Origin: JBOHER01 sp050701115
GTDB taxonomy: Bacteria > Actinomycetota > Actinomycetes > Mycobacteriales > Pseudonocardiaceae
Direction of reading: 5' to 3'
Length of the DNA: 10,203 nucleotides
Assembly (NCBI GenBank): GCA_050701115.1
Contig: JBOHER010000493.1
Span: 1-10,203, forward strand
Shown here: in pieces, positions 1-6,036 of the stretch
How the letters are laid out: each line of letters begins with the position of its first letter
Numbering within the stretch: position 1 is the stretch's first letter
Made by a program: the position numbers and the translations under genes
The notes under the pieces: generated by a model
Databases searched by the model: none
What the model saw: only the letters and a program-made list of their open reading frames with translations
What the model was told of the DNA's origin: nothing

Positions 1-815
1 ACGTTGACCTGCACCGAGGCCTTGCTGTGATTCTTCCCGAGCAGCAGGTCGGCGAACACGTCGGCGCGGATGGCGTCCATGGACCGGTCGTCGCGGCGGG
101 TCTTGATGGATTTGGCGATCGCGTCGATCCGGGCATAGATGGAGCAGGCCACCTCCGCCGGCAGGTAGGCGGACAGGTACGCCATGGAGTCCTCGGCCGG
201 GATCAGCTCGACCTTGCGGTCTTTGCGGCGCCGCTCGGCGCGGCGGGCCGCGCCGTCCGGGTCGAGGGCGTCGACCTTGTGCCGCGCGGACTGCTGGATC
301 GCGGTGGCGTCCCGCCCGGCCAGCCGGGATTCCAAATGGGAATCCAACTCGCGGGCCTGCTCATCCGGCAGCGGCAGCGCGGTGTCACAAATCCGGGACG
401 CCTTGTAGGCGTCCAGTTCGCCGCGCCCCATCGCCGCAAGCACCTTCGGAAACCGTGAGGTCAGATCCTTGGCGAGGTGCACCTGCTTGTCTCCGGTGTG
501 CTTGGACACCGACAGGGCGAACGCGACCTCGTCCCCGGTGTCCCGGTCGTCCCCGCGCCGGACCCGCAGCTCCTCGACCGCCCGCAGTTGCACCGCCTGC
601 ACCCGGGCGACCAGCGCCTGCGACGCGGAGATCAACTCGACCACGTGATCCGCACCGAAATGCGCCCAATCCAGCCCCTCCAGACCGAGAATGCCCTCGG
701 GCCGCCAATCGGACTCCGCATCCGCCGACCACATCATCGACAGCACACCCGACACCTCCACGGCCGCGGCGGTGGTATTCCACTTCGGGTCGATGATGTC
801 GAGTTCCGCTATCAC
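1..815 (-). CDS. DUF222 (13E12-type) protein, N-terminal part, cut by window edge
   Basis: Reading the minus strand from GTG at 815 gives 271 uninterrupted codons that run off the left edge. An in-frame TAG lies just upstream, so this is the only early start. The protein begins MIAELDIIDPKWNT and has the alanine/arginine-rich helical character of DUF222. Typical stretches are LISASQALVARVQAVQLRAV, VSKHTGDKQVHLA, MGRGELDAYKASRI and DAIRADVFADLLLG. In the 13E12/DUF222 family this domain is usually followed by a C-terminal HNH nuclease domain. That part would lie outside the window and I cannot confirm it. Members are often multicopy in actinobacteria and some sit next to mobile DNA; their biological role is poorly known. 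No Shine-Dalgarno is visible, but a -10 hexamer is placed for leaderless transcription and a LexA-like box lies upstream, so DNA-damage induction is likely. No frameshift is seen. Confidence 0.85.
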   Translation of the reverse strand, partial: MIAELDIIDPKWNTTAAAVEVSGVLSMMWSADAESDWRPEGILGLEGLDWAHFGADHVVELISASQALVARVQAVQLRAVEELRVRRGDDRDTGDEVAFALSVSKHTGDKQVHLAKDLTSRFPKVLAAMGRGELDAYKASRICDTALPLPDEQARELDSHLESRLAGRDATAIQQSARHKVDALDPDGAARRAERRRKDRKVELIPAEDSMAYLSAYLPAEVACSIYARIDAIAKSIKTRRDDRSMDAIRADVFADLLLGKNHSKASVQVN

Positions 816-821
816 ACTACT

Positions 822-827
822 AGTCTA
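822..827 (-). promoter_or_regulatory. Extended -10 hexamer of the DUF222 gene (leaderless)
   Basis: On the minus strand the sequence reads TGC-TAGACT, six bases, then GTG. TAGACT fits the actinobacterial TAnnnT -10 consensus and is preceded by the TGn extension. The seventh base after the hexamer is the G of the start codon at 815, so transcription would begin at the initiation codon and give a leaderless mRNA. This agrees with the lack of a Shine-Dalgarno. No good -35 is seen; the LexA-like box occupies that region. Confidence 0.6.
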
Positions 828-837
828 GCACAAAGGC

Positions 838-853
838 TCGAACAAATGTACGA
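838..853. promoter_or_regulatory. LexA-like SOS box
   Basis: TCGAACAAATGTACGA matches the actinobacterial LexA operator TCGAAC-N4-GTTCGA at 11 of 12 defined positions, the exception being GTACGA for GTTCGA. Relative to a start site at 815 it covers about -23 to -38, where a bound repressor would block RNA polymerase. Several 13E12-family genes of Mycobacterium tuberculosis are known members of the LexA/SOS regulon, so both site and gene context fit. LexA binding here is inferred. Confidence 0.7.
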
Positions 854-1137
854 GTAGGCTTACTACATTCTGATGTCTTTCCCGCTGCCGCTGGTTACCG
901 CTCGGCAACACATCTTCTGCACGAAGAACCTGGATGCCAGGACGGGAGCTGTGCGGAGTGACCGGGTGATCCTCTCCTGGCTGTGTCGACGCTGGAGGGT
1001 TATTCACAAGTCAGTTGGCGGGGGCCGCCCGGAGGGTGGCTCGCGACGACTGACTGCAGGTGAGGGGCGTGATTGAGGTGAGCGGGCCGTGGTGAATAGC
1101 CCGACTTATGAATAAGACACCTGGCGTCCATCAGGGG
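854..1137. other. Intergenic region without a convincing gene
   Basis: This stretch between the DUF222 promoter and the first 44-bp repeat has short open frames on both strands, but none has a recognisable product, a Shine-Dalgarno or a leaderless promoter. It holds a small dyad CCTGG-atg-CCAGG (929-941) and the nested inverted repeats at 1000-1116. It may contain the end of the TetR transcript or the edge of an old insertion; nothing decides this. Confidence 0.5.
1000..1116. repeat. Nested inverted repeats (13-bp outer arms)
   Basis: TTATTCACAAGTC at 1000-1012 is repeated inverted as GACTTATGAATAA at 1103-1115 with one mismatch. A third, shorter copy of the same motif, GTGAATA, lies at 1092-1098. 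Inside, AGTCAGT (1009-1015) pairs perfectly with ACTGACT (1049-1055) and overlaps the left outer arm. CTTAT-GA-ATAAG (1105-1116) is itself a palindrome. The arms are AT-rich against a GC-rich background. They could be ends of a small mobile element, protein-binding sites or alternative RNA hairpins. Confidence 0.4.
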
Positions 1138-1181
1138 TCGTGAGTGATGAGGGTCGTCGGAGGAACAACATTCACTCACGA
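1138..1181 (+). repeat. 44-bp palindrome-ended dispersed repeat, copy A
   Basis: The unit starts TCGTGAGTGA and ends TCACTCACGA, a perfect 10-bp inverted repeat, with an asymmetric core containing GAGGAACAAC. It matches the copy at 4150-4193 at 39 of 44 positions in the same orientation. It sits 28 bp downstream of the TetR stop codon, where it could also act as a hairpin at the end of that transcript. I know of no transposase associated with it; it resembles REP/MITE-like extragenic palindromes. Confidence 0.75.
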
Positions 1182-1209
1182 GGGGAGGGTGCGGGGTGAG
1201 AGGGTGCGG

Positions 1210-1881
1210 TCAGTGTGCAGGGGGACGCACCCCTGTGAGGCCGGCCTGGGTGGCGAAGCGTTCGAGGTAGCCAATGATCATCTCCCGGCCGTCGTCGATG
1301 ACTCGCTGATCACCTTGAGGATCCCGGGAGAAAGCCAGCTCCAAGGCGCGATCGCCGACCTCGACCGCCAGTTCGGCGACCAGGCTGTCGGTACCGGGCT
1401 TGAGTAGTCCCGCGTGCAGCGCGAAGTCGTACAGGGTGGTGGCGATCTGCTCGTTGTGAGCGCGGCAGAAGCTCATCACGGCGGCGTTTGTTCGACCTCG
1501 AAACCAGATCACCACGAACGCGGGCCTACGTTCGTAGACCTCGAAGAAGGCTTCCTGGGTCGCGGTGACGATGCCGCGAAGGCTCACGATCTCCAACTCG
1601 CCGAGTGCGTGCGCGAGCCGCTTGTCCATCTCGGCGGTGTCGCGTTTGACCAACTCGAGAATTATCTCGTCGACGTCGGCGAAGTACTGGTAGATCGAGG
1701 CGACCGGAACCCCAGCCCTAGCCGCGATCTTGCGGGTGCCCTGCCCTGGTACGCCGTCCTCGACGATCAGCTCGGATGCGGTGTCCAGTATTCGTTCGAC
1801 CCGCTCCCGGCTCCGCCGTTGTGACGGGGATCTCCGTTTTGGACCAGCCTCCACGGCCGTACCTGTGCTGGTGGCAGCCAT
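1210..1881 (-). CDS. TetR/AcrR-family transcriptional regulator
   Basis: The protein has 223 aa from ATG at 1881. An in-frame ATG at 1923 would add 14 residues, but the downstream start fits a -10 hexamer 7 bp upstream and leaves the candidate operator outside the gene. The N-terminal DNA-binding domain covers about residues 22-70: RERVERILDTASELIVEDGV, then the helix-turn-helix GTRKIAARAGVPVASIYQYF (48-67), typical of TetR. The C-terminal ligand/dimer domain (about 85-215) contains RRPAFVVIWFRGRTNAAVMS and has no specific ligand signature I recognise. The gene is divergent from the PH-domain pair starting at 2065, so autoregulation and control of that pair are natural hypotheses. A 44-bp palindromic repeat lies just past its stop. 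A 10-bp direct repeat GAGGGTGCGG (1185-1194, 1200-1209) separates the two. Confidence 0.9.
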   Translation of the reverse strand: MAATSTGTAVEAGPKRRSPSQRRSRERVERILDTASELIVEDGVPGQGTRKIAARAGVPVASIYQYFADVDEIILELVKRDTAEMDKRLAHALGELEIVSLRGIVTATQEAFFEVYERRPAFVVIWFRGRTNAAVMSFCRAHNEQIATTLYDFALHAGLLKPGTDSLVAELAVEVGDRALELAFSRDPQGDQRVIDDGREMIIGYLERFATQAGLTGVRPPAH

Positions 1882-1888
1882 GAGCCAG

Positions 1889-1894
1889 AGTGTA
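1889..1894 (-). promoter_or_regulatory. -10 hexamer of the TetR gene
   Basis: On the minus strand TACACT is followed by seven bases and then the ATG at 1881, the spacing expected for a leaderless start at or one base before the ATG. No Shine-Dalgarno precedes this ATG. The -35 region is poor and overlaps the dyad at 1906-1926. Confidence 0.5.
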
Positions 1895-1905
1895 CAGCTA
1901 GTACG

Positions 1906-1926
1906 AACATGACTCATATTCATGTT
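1906..1926. promoter_or_regulatory. Candidate TetR operator (AACATGA-N7-TCATGTT)
   Basis: This is a perfect 7-bp inverted repeat with a 7-bp spacer, centred about 35 bp upstream of the TetR start codon and over its -35 position. TetR-family repressors commonly bind dyads of this size in their own divergent promoter region. That this TetR protein binds it is inference. Confidence 0.5.
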
Positions 1927-1939
1927 GAATCCGGCCGTT

Positions 1940-1975
1940 CCAGAGGTGGCCGCGGACCGGCGCTCGCACCTCTGG
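1940..1975. repeat. Perfect 9-bp inverted repeat in the tetR/ydbS spacer
   Basis: CCAGAGGTG (1940-1948) is inverted as CACCTCTGG (1967-1975) around an 18-bp GC-rich centre. It lies between the TetR dyad and the promoter of the PH-domain operon. It could be a second operator or the stem of a hairpin; there is no U-tract to make it a terminator. Confidence 0.4.
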
Positions 1976-2051
1976 TCCCGGACAACGCGGCGCTACCCGG
2001 GTGATCGCGCCCTGAGCATGCCGGGGGACACGTCGAGCAGGGACGCGCCAC

Positions 2052-2057
2052 TACCCT
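2052..2057 (+). promoter_or_regulatory. -10 hexamer of the PH-domain operon (leaderless)
   Basis: TACCCT is followed by seven bases (GGATTCC) and then the GTG at 2065. This is the TAnnnT geometry of leaderless promoters, and no Shine-Dalgarno precedes the GTG. No convincing -35 is visible. Confidence 0.45.
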
Positions 2058-2064
2058 GGATTCC

Positions 2065-2550
2065 GTGATCCAGTCGGTGCGGCTCCGGCCGCCGAGGAAT
2101 CAGCTGAACCGTCGATCAGTCGCCTGGTGGCGGACGCAGATCGGGCTCATCACGGTCGTGCCCATGCTGGCGGCGGCGGCCTTGGGTGCGCTGGCCGCCC
2201 CGGGATTCTTCGTGCTCGCCGGCGTGTTCGCGGTGATCGGTACCGCGGTCGCGGTCATCCTGCCTGCTTGGTGGTACCGCGTGCATCGCTGGGAGGTCAC
2301 CGACACCGCCGTCTACACCCGCTCCGGTTATTTCTGGCAGGAGTGGCGGATCGCGCCGATGTCCCGGATTCAGACGGTGGACACCGTGCGGGGTCCGCTG
2401 CAGCAGGTATTCCGGCTGGCCACGGTCACCGTGACCACGGCGTCGGCGAAGGGCGCGGTGCAGATCAAGGGCTTGGATGCCGAGCTGGCCGCCACGCTCG
2501 CCGATGAACTGACCGAGACCACCCAGGCGACTCCGGGTGACGCCACGTGA
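2065..2550 (+). CDS. PH domain-containing membrane protein, YdbS-like (bPH2)
   Basis: The 161-aa protein has a basic N-terminus, two adjacent membrane segments (about 26-45 and 47-68), then one bacterial PH domain (bPH2, formerly DUF304) at about 72-150. The domain shows RWEVTDTAVYTRSGYFWQ, EWRIAPMSRIQTVDTVRGPL and FRLATVTVTTAS. The size and two-helix-plus-domain plan match YdbS of Bacillus. The stop codon overlaps the next start (GTGA at 2547-2550), and the partner is the larger multi-domain YdbT-like protein, so the two probably form one membrane complex. In Bacillus subtilis ydbST belongs to the sigma-W envelope-stress regulon and contributes to bacteriocin resistance; whether that holds here is unknown. 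Confidence 0.85.
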   Translation: MIQSVRLRPPRNQLNRRSVAWWRTQIGLITVVPMLAAAALGALAAPGFFVLAGVFAVIGTAVAVILPAWWYRVHRWEVTDTAVYTRSGYFWQEWRIAPMSRIQTVDTVRGPLQQVFRLATVTVTTASAKGAVQIKGLDAELAATLADELTETTQATPGDAT

Positions 2551-4100
2551 GCGAACCCCGGGTCGGCTTCGAGCGACTGGACCGGCGGCTGGTCATGGTC
2601 GCCGCGGCGATCGTCGGCGGCATCGCTGTCATGACGAGCGTGCCCACCGCGTTCGCGTTGTACAGCGGCGGAATCTCCTTGCTGCTGTCCTTGCTCGTCG
2701 TGCTGGTCGGATCGCTCCTACTGGTCGCCCTGACTTCAATCGGTGAATACCTACGCTGGCGAGCAACCCGGTTTCGGGTCACCGCCGATCGGTTCGAGTT
2801 GACCTTCGAGTTGGTCGTCACCAAGCGCCGATCGCTTGCCCGGGAACGAATCCGCACCGTAGATGTCACCGCCAACCCGGTGCAACGGCTGTTCGGTCTT
2901 GCGGCAGTGGTGATCGGAACTGGTCAGCACACCGATACCGGAGACCCGGACATCAAGCTGGATCCGGTGTCGCGGCAACGCGCGGACGAGCTGCGCGTGC
3001 TGTTGCTGCGCCGCGAGCGCGAGGTGACCGGTCCATCCGAGCACGACGGGCCATTGGCCACTGTGGACTGGCGGTGGGCGGCGTATGCGCCGCTTTCCTT
3101 TCTCACCCCGGCGTTGGGTGCCGCGGCGATCGGCGCGGTGTTCAATGTGTCCGGCTGGTTCGGCTGGGACGAGGGCGATGCGGCCGCCCTCCTGGGTGAC
3201 TTCGTGCGCACCGCTGCGGTGTACGGCACCCTGGTGGTCGCTTTCGGTGTGATAGCGGTCGGTGCGGTCGGCGCGCTGTTGCTGTTCGTGGAGATGTGGT
3301 GGGGGTATCGCCTGCAGCGGGAGCCCGGCGGCACCGTGCGCGTCACTCGGGGGCTGCTCACCACCAGGTCGATCTCGATCGAAGAACGTCGGTTGCGTGG
3401 GGTCGAGGTGGTCGAGCCGTTCGGGATCCGGTTGGTGCGCGCGGCTCGGGTGGACGCGGTGGCCACCGGCATGCGGCAGGACACCAAGGGGCAACGCACC
3501 GACCACAAGACCTTGCTGCCCGCGGCCCCGCTTCGGGTAGTCGACCGGGTTGCGGCCTCCGTGCTGCGCGTGGCTACCTCCCCCACCAGGGGACGATTGC
3601 GCCCGCATCCCAGGGCTGCCCTCGGTCGGCGGATGCGGTGGGCGATGGCGCCGGTGATCGCGGTGTTCGCCATGCTGCTGGTGCTCTCCGTCGTGGTCGG
3701 GTCGGTGGTTGACGGATTCCTGGACGATGCGCTGGGCGGCATGGTGGGTGCGCTGCCGTGGATCTTCGCCGCGGTGGCCGTGCCGATCGCGATCGCGCTC
3801 GGGTGGGATGCCTATCGAAACCTGGGCCACGGCATCTCGGGGGACTATCTGCTGGTGCGGCGGGGAGCGTTGCGGCGGAGCACCGTCGCGCTGCAACGTT
3901 CCGGCGTCATCGGCTGGACCGTGCGGCAGTCGATCTTCCAGCGTCGGGCCGACCTGATCACGCTCATCGCCACTACGGCAGCAGGGAACGGCGGCTACCA
4001 GGTGCCCGATGTCGGGGTGTCCGACGGCCTGATGTTCGCAGATGACGCCGTTCCCGGTTTGCTCACCCCATTCCTGGCGTCCCAGCACTCTCGTGAGTGA
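2547..4100 (+). CDS. Three-PH-domain membrane protein, YdbT-like
   Basis: The 517-aa protein starts at GTG 2547 inside the stop of the preceding gene (4-bp overlap, translational coupling). It repeats the YdbS plan three times: helix pair at 15-37 and 43-65, then bPH2 at about 72-150; helices at 178-200 and 222-250, then bPH2 at about 254-335; helices at 366-388 and 402-420, then bPH2 at about 427-490. Each PH unit contains the family's strand-turn pattern, for example FRVTADRFELTFELVVTKRR, VRVTRGLLTTRSISIEERRL and SGDYLLVRRGALRRSTVALQ. It is the expected partner of the YdbS-like protein and may act in envelope stress or bacteriocin tolerance. The last codons (CGT GAG TGA) lie within a copy of the 44-bp repeat, which thus supplies the stop codon. 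Confidence 0.88.
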   Translation: MSEPRVGFERLDRRLVMVAAAIVGGIAVMTSVPTAFALYSGGISLLLSLLVVLVGSLLLVALTSIGEYLRWRATRFRVTADRFELTFELVVTKRRSLARERIRTVDVTANPVQRLFGLAAVVIGTGQHTDTGDPDIKLDPVSRQRADELRVLLLRREREVTGPSEHDGPLATVDWRWAAYAPLSFLTPALGAAAIGAVFNVSGWFGWDEGDAAALLGDFVRTAAVYGTLVVAFGVIAVGAVGALLLFVEMWWGYRLQREPGGTVRVTRGLLTTRSISIEERRLRGVEVVEPFGIRLVRAARVDAVATGMRQDTKGQRTDHKTLLPAAPLRVVDRVAASVLRVATSPTRGRLRPHPRAALGRRMRWAMAPVIAVFAMLLVLSVVVGSVVDGFLDDALGGMVGALPWIFAAVAVPIAIALGWDAYRNLGHGISGDYLLVRRGALRRSTVALQRSGVIGWTVRQSIFQRRADLITLIATTAAGNGGYQVPDVGVSDGLMFADDAVPGLLTPFLASQHSRE

Positions 4101-4134
4101 AAGTTGTTGCATGGGCAACCCTCAGCACTCACGA
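4091..4134 (-). repeat. 44-bp dispersed repeat, copy B (inverted)
   Basis: Read on the minus strand, this unit matches the copy at 4150-4193 at 38 of 44 positions. Ends are TCGTGAGTG and CACTCACGA. Its core differs from the other copies and holds an extra inner dyad GTTGC-CCAT-GCAAC. It overlaps the last three codons and the stop of the YdbT-like gene. Confidence 0.75.
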
Positions 4135-4149
4135 TGGCCGCCCGGGTGG

Positions 4150-4193
4150 TCGTGAGTGCTGAAGGTCGCCAGAGGAACAACTTTCACTCACGA
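4150..4193 (+). repeat. 44-bp dispersed repeat, copy C
   Basis: TCGTGAGTG (4150-4158) and CACTCACGA (4185-4193) bound the unit, with core GAGGAACAAC shared with copy A. It has the same length and orientation as copy A at 1138-1181 and ends 32 bp before the aminotransferase start. Confidence 0.75.
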
Positions 4194-4213
4194 GGCGCGC
4201 CCGCCTGCACGGG

Positions 4214-4219
4214 TAGCCT
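4214..4219 (+). promoter_or_regulatory. -10 hexamer of the aminotransferase gene (leaderless)
   Basis: TAGCCT is followed by GATCAG and then GTG at 4226, so the seventh base after the hexamer is the start codon. No Shine-Dalgarno is present. No clear -35 is seen; that region falls at the right end of repeat copy C. Confidence 0.5.
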
Positions 4220-4225
4220 GATCAG

Positions 4226-5260
4226 GTGCGGCGGGCATTCGGTGTGGACTTCGAGGTCCCGGATGGTTATCTGAACACCCCCAGCATCGGAATTCCGCCG
4301 GTGCGGGCGGGGCAGGCGGTCGAGGGTGCGGTTCGCCGATGGCGCACCGGGGTCGATCAGCCTGCGGACTTCGACCACGCGGTGGCGACCGCGCGACAGG
4401 CCTTTGGACGCCTGGTCGGAGTCCCCGCCGACCGGGTGGCGATCGGGTCGACGGTGTCCCAGTTGGTGTCCTGCGTCGCGGCGGGAATCCCCGATGGCAG
4501 CAGGGTGCTCACCGCGGTAGGCGAGTTCACCAGCGTGACGTTTCCCTTCGCCGCTCAAGAACACCGTGGCATCAAGGTGATCGAGGCAGACCTCGACCAA
4601 CTGCCCGCCGCGGTGGACTCCGCGGATGTGGTCGCGGTGAGCGTGGTGCAGAGCGCCGACGGGTCGCGGGTGGACCTCGCCGCGCTGCGCAGGAACGCCC
4701 GGGCCGCGGGCGTGCCGGTATTGCTGGATGCGACGCAGGCCGCCGGGTGGCTGCCGCTCGAGTTGGACTGGGCGGACTGGGTGGTCGCAGGCGGGTATAA
4801 ATGGCTGCTGTCCCCGCGCGGCGCGTCCTGGCTGGCTGTGCATCCCCGGGCGATGCGGCTGACCAGGCCGATCAGCGCGAACTGGTATGCGGGAGCCGAT
4901 CCCTGGCAGTCGATCTACGGCCTGCCGCTGCGGCTCGCGCAGGGGGCCAGGGCGCTCGACCTGTCGCCGGTGTGGCTCGCGCAAGTCGGCGCTGCCGTCG
5001 CGCTCCCCTTGCTGGCCTCGCTGGACTCCGGTGCCGTGCATGCGCACTGCGTCGGTCTTGCCGATCGACTGCGAGCACGCCTGGACCTGCCGCCGCGCGG
5101 CAGCGCGATCGTGGCGGTGCAGGCCCCCGATGCTGACCGGCGCCTTGCCCGGGCGGGGATCGTGGCCAGCGCTCGCGCCGGGAAGGCCCGAGTTGGCTTC
5201 CACCTGTACAACACCGAGGCCGACGTCGATGCCGTGCTGAACGCGCTCGCTGATCGCTGA
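4226..5260 (+). CDS. Class V PLP-dependent aminotransferase-family protein
   Basis: The 344-aa protein is a fold-type I PLP enzyme of the class V (cysteine desulfurase/kynureninase-like) family. Visible elements are the cofactor phosphate region GSTVSQ (74-79), the PLP-pyridine aspartate in LLDATQAAG (Asp168), the Schiff-base lysine in VVAGGYKWLLSPRG (Lys192), and the C-terminal ARVGFHLYNTEADV (Arg322), usual for substrate carboxylate binding. There is no extended catalytic-cysteine loop like that of SufS/NifS, so a true cysteine desulfurase is unlikely. The N-terminal region is short and the protein is somewhat smaller than most members (about 370-400 aa). The substrate cannot be told from sequence. 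It stands alone between the PH-domain operon and a membrane protein gene, with its own candidate promoter. Confidence 0.85.
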   Translation: MRRAFGVDFEVPDGYLNTPSIGIPPVRAGQAVEGAVRRWRTGVDQPADFDHAVATARQAFGRLVGVPADRVAIGSTVSQLVSCVAAGIPDGSRVLTAVGEFTSVTFPFAAQEHRGIKVIEADLDQLPAAVDSADVVAVSVVQSADGSRVDLAALRRNARAAGVPVLLDATQAAGWLPLELDWADWVVAGGYKWLLSPRGASWLAVHPRAMRLTRPISANWYAGADPWQSIYGLPLRLAQGARALDLSPVWLAQVGAAVALPLLASLDSGAVHAHCVGLADRLRARLDLPPRGSAIVAVQAPDADRRLARAGIVASARAGKARVGFHLYNTEADVDAVLNALADR

Positions 5261-5285
5261 ACTGCGGTCCGGCCCGACCACCGGT

Positions 5286-5291
5286 TACGGT
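5286..5291 (+). promoter_or_regulatory. -10 hexamer of the 5298 gene (leaderless)
   Basis: TACGGT is followed by GTTGCC and then GTG-ATG at 5298, putting the expected transcription start on the GTG. This places a separate promoter in the 37-bp gap after the aminotransferase stop. Confidence 0.5.
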
Positions 5292-5297
5292 GTTGCC

Positions 5298-6008
5298 GTG
5301 ATGTCGGACACCCTGAGCCAACGCGGCGCACCCGACACGGCGCACCCGCGGCCTGTCGGTGGGGCACCATCGAGTGCGCCGGGCACAACCCAGCGGCGCG
5401 CGCTCGCCGTCGTCGGTCTGGTAGCGGTCGCGGTTGTCTCCGGCTTCCTCTGGTGGCTGGTCCGCCACGAGCCGACGCCAGAACCCGCGCTGGTCACCGC
5501 TCCACCCGCGACGTCCGCTACCCCCGACGCGCCCGAGGAGGAGCCCACGACGACGCCGACCACCGTGAGCTCCGGCCAGTTCGCCTTTGACTCCGTGGTC
5601 CCGCCCGACTCGGGCGCGGACTGCGTGCGGGTCTCCTACGGCGAGGTCAAGACCTGGTTTCGCGATCACCCCTGCGAACGCGTGGTGCGCGGGCTGTACA
5701 CGACGCGCAAGAAGGACGCCCGCGCCGTGGTGTCGATCATCGTGGTGACCATGCCGAGCGCCGAGCGGGCCGAGCAGCTCAAGGCCATCGTCGACACCAG
5801 CGGAACCGGCAACGTCTCCGACCTGCTGCGGGACGGCTCGGCGACGCTTCCGGGCGCACCGGACGTCGCGGGGGGCAGCTACGCCGCCAACTCCACCGGC
5901 CAGCACGTCACGATCATCGAGGCATCCTTCTTCGACGGCTATCACCACCGTGCGCTGCTCGCCGAGATCAGCGCCGAGGCGCTGCGGGCCGCCACCCAGC
6001 TGCGCTGA
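5298..6008 (+). CDS. Single-pass membrane-anchored protein, function unknown
   Basis: The 236-aa protein starts GTG-ATG; the GTG at 5298 fits the -10 hexamer, while the ATG at 5301 would shorten it by one residue. There is a cytoplasmic Pro/Ala-rich tail (about 1-34), one membrane helix (ALAVVGLVAVAVVSGFLWWL, 35-54), then a Pro/Thr/Glu-rich linker (57-92). The outside domain (about 93-236) has two cysteines, Cys109 and Cys126, that could form a disulfide. The domain looks like a small alpha/beta fold, but I recognise no family. It is convergent with the DUF4439 lipoprotein, with 28 bp between stops and no clear terminator. Its place beside that lipoprotein and the rimP operon suggests a conserved actinobacterial membrane protein, which is inference. 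Confidence 0.8.
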   Translation: MMSDTLSQRGAPDTAHPRPVGGAPSSAPGTTQRRALAVVGLVAVAVVSGFLWWLVRHEPTPEPALVTAPPATSATPDAPEEEPTTTPTTVSSGQFAFDSVVPPDSGADCVRVSYGEVKTWFRDHPCERVVRGLYTTRKKDARAVVSIIVVTMPSAERAEQLKAIVDTSGTGNVSDLLRDGSATLPGAPDVAGGSYAANSTGQHVTIIEASFFDGYHHRALLAEISAEALRAATQLR

Positions 6009-6036
6009 ACCCTCCTCGGCGTGCCAGCGCATTCCC

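Larger units (their letters stand above)
4091..4193. repeat. 103-bp composite palindrome of two head-to-head repeat units
   Basis: Copies B and C face each other across a 15-bp GC-rich spacer (4135-4149). The outer arms 4091-4108 and 4176-4193 are an 18-bp perfect inverted repeat, and the inner parts pair with few mismatches. In RNA this makes a long stem immediately at the end of the YdbT-like mRNA. It may protect or terminate that transcript before the aminotransferase promoter, although no U-tract follows. Confidence 0.65.

Noticed and set aside
27..857. Plus-strand frames opposite the DUF222 gene
   Set aside because: The minus-strand frame from 815 is open throughout and has family-typical sequence plus promoter and LexA box; the plus frames do not.
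873..1076. 67-codon plus frame and an overlapping 60-codon minus frame in the intergenic region
   Set aside because: Neither has a Shine-Dalgarno, a leaderless promoter, or composition distinct from background.
1882..1923. Upstream ATG at 1923 extending the TetR protein by 14 residues
   Set aside because: The extension would cover the -10 and operator dyad, and its residues are not family-like; the ATG at 1881 fits the promoter spacing.
2751..4118. Long open frame of 455 codons on the minus strand across the YdbT-like gene
   Set aside because: It is antisense to a well-supported membrane protein, is rich in His/Pro/Arg/Gln with no domain, and arises from GC-rich codon bias in the real frame.
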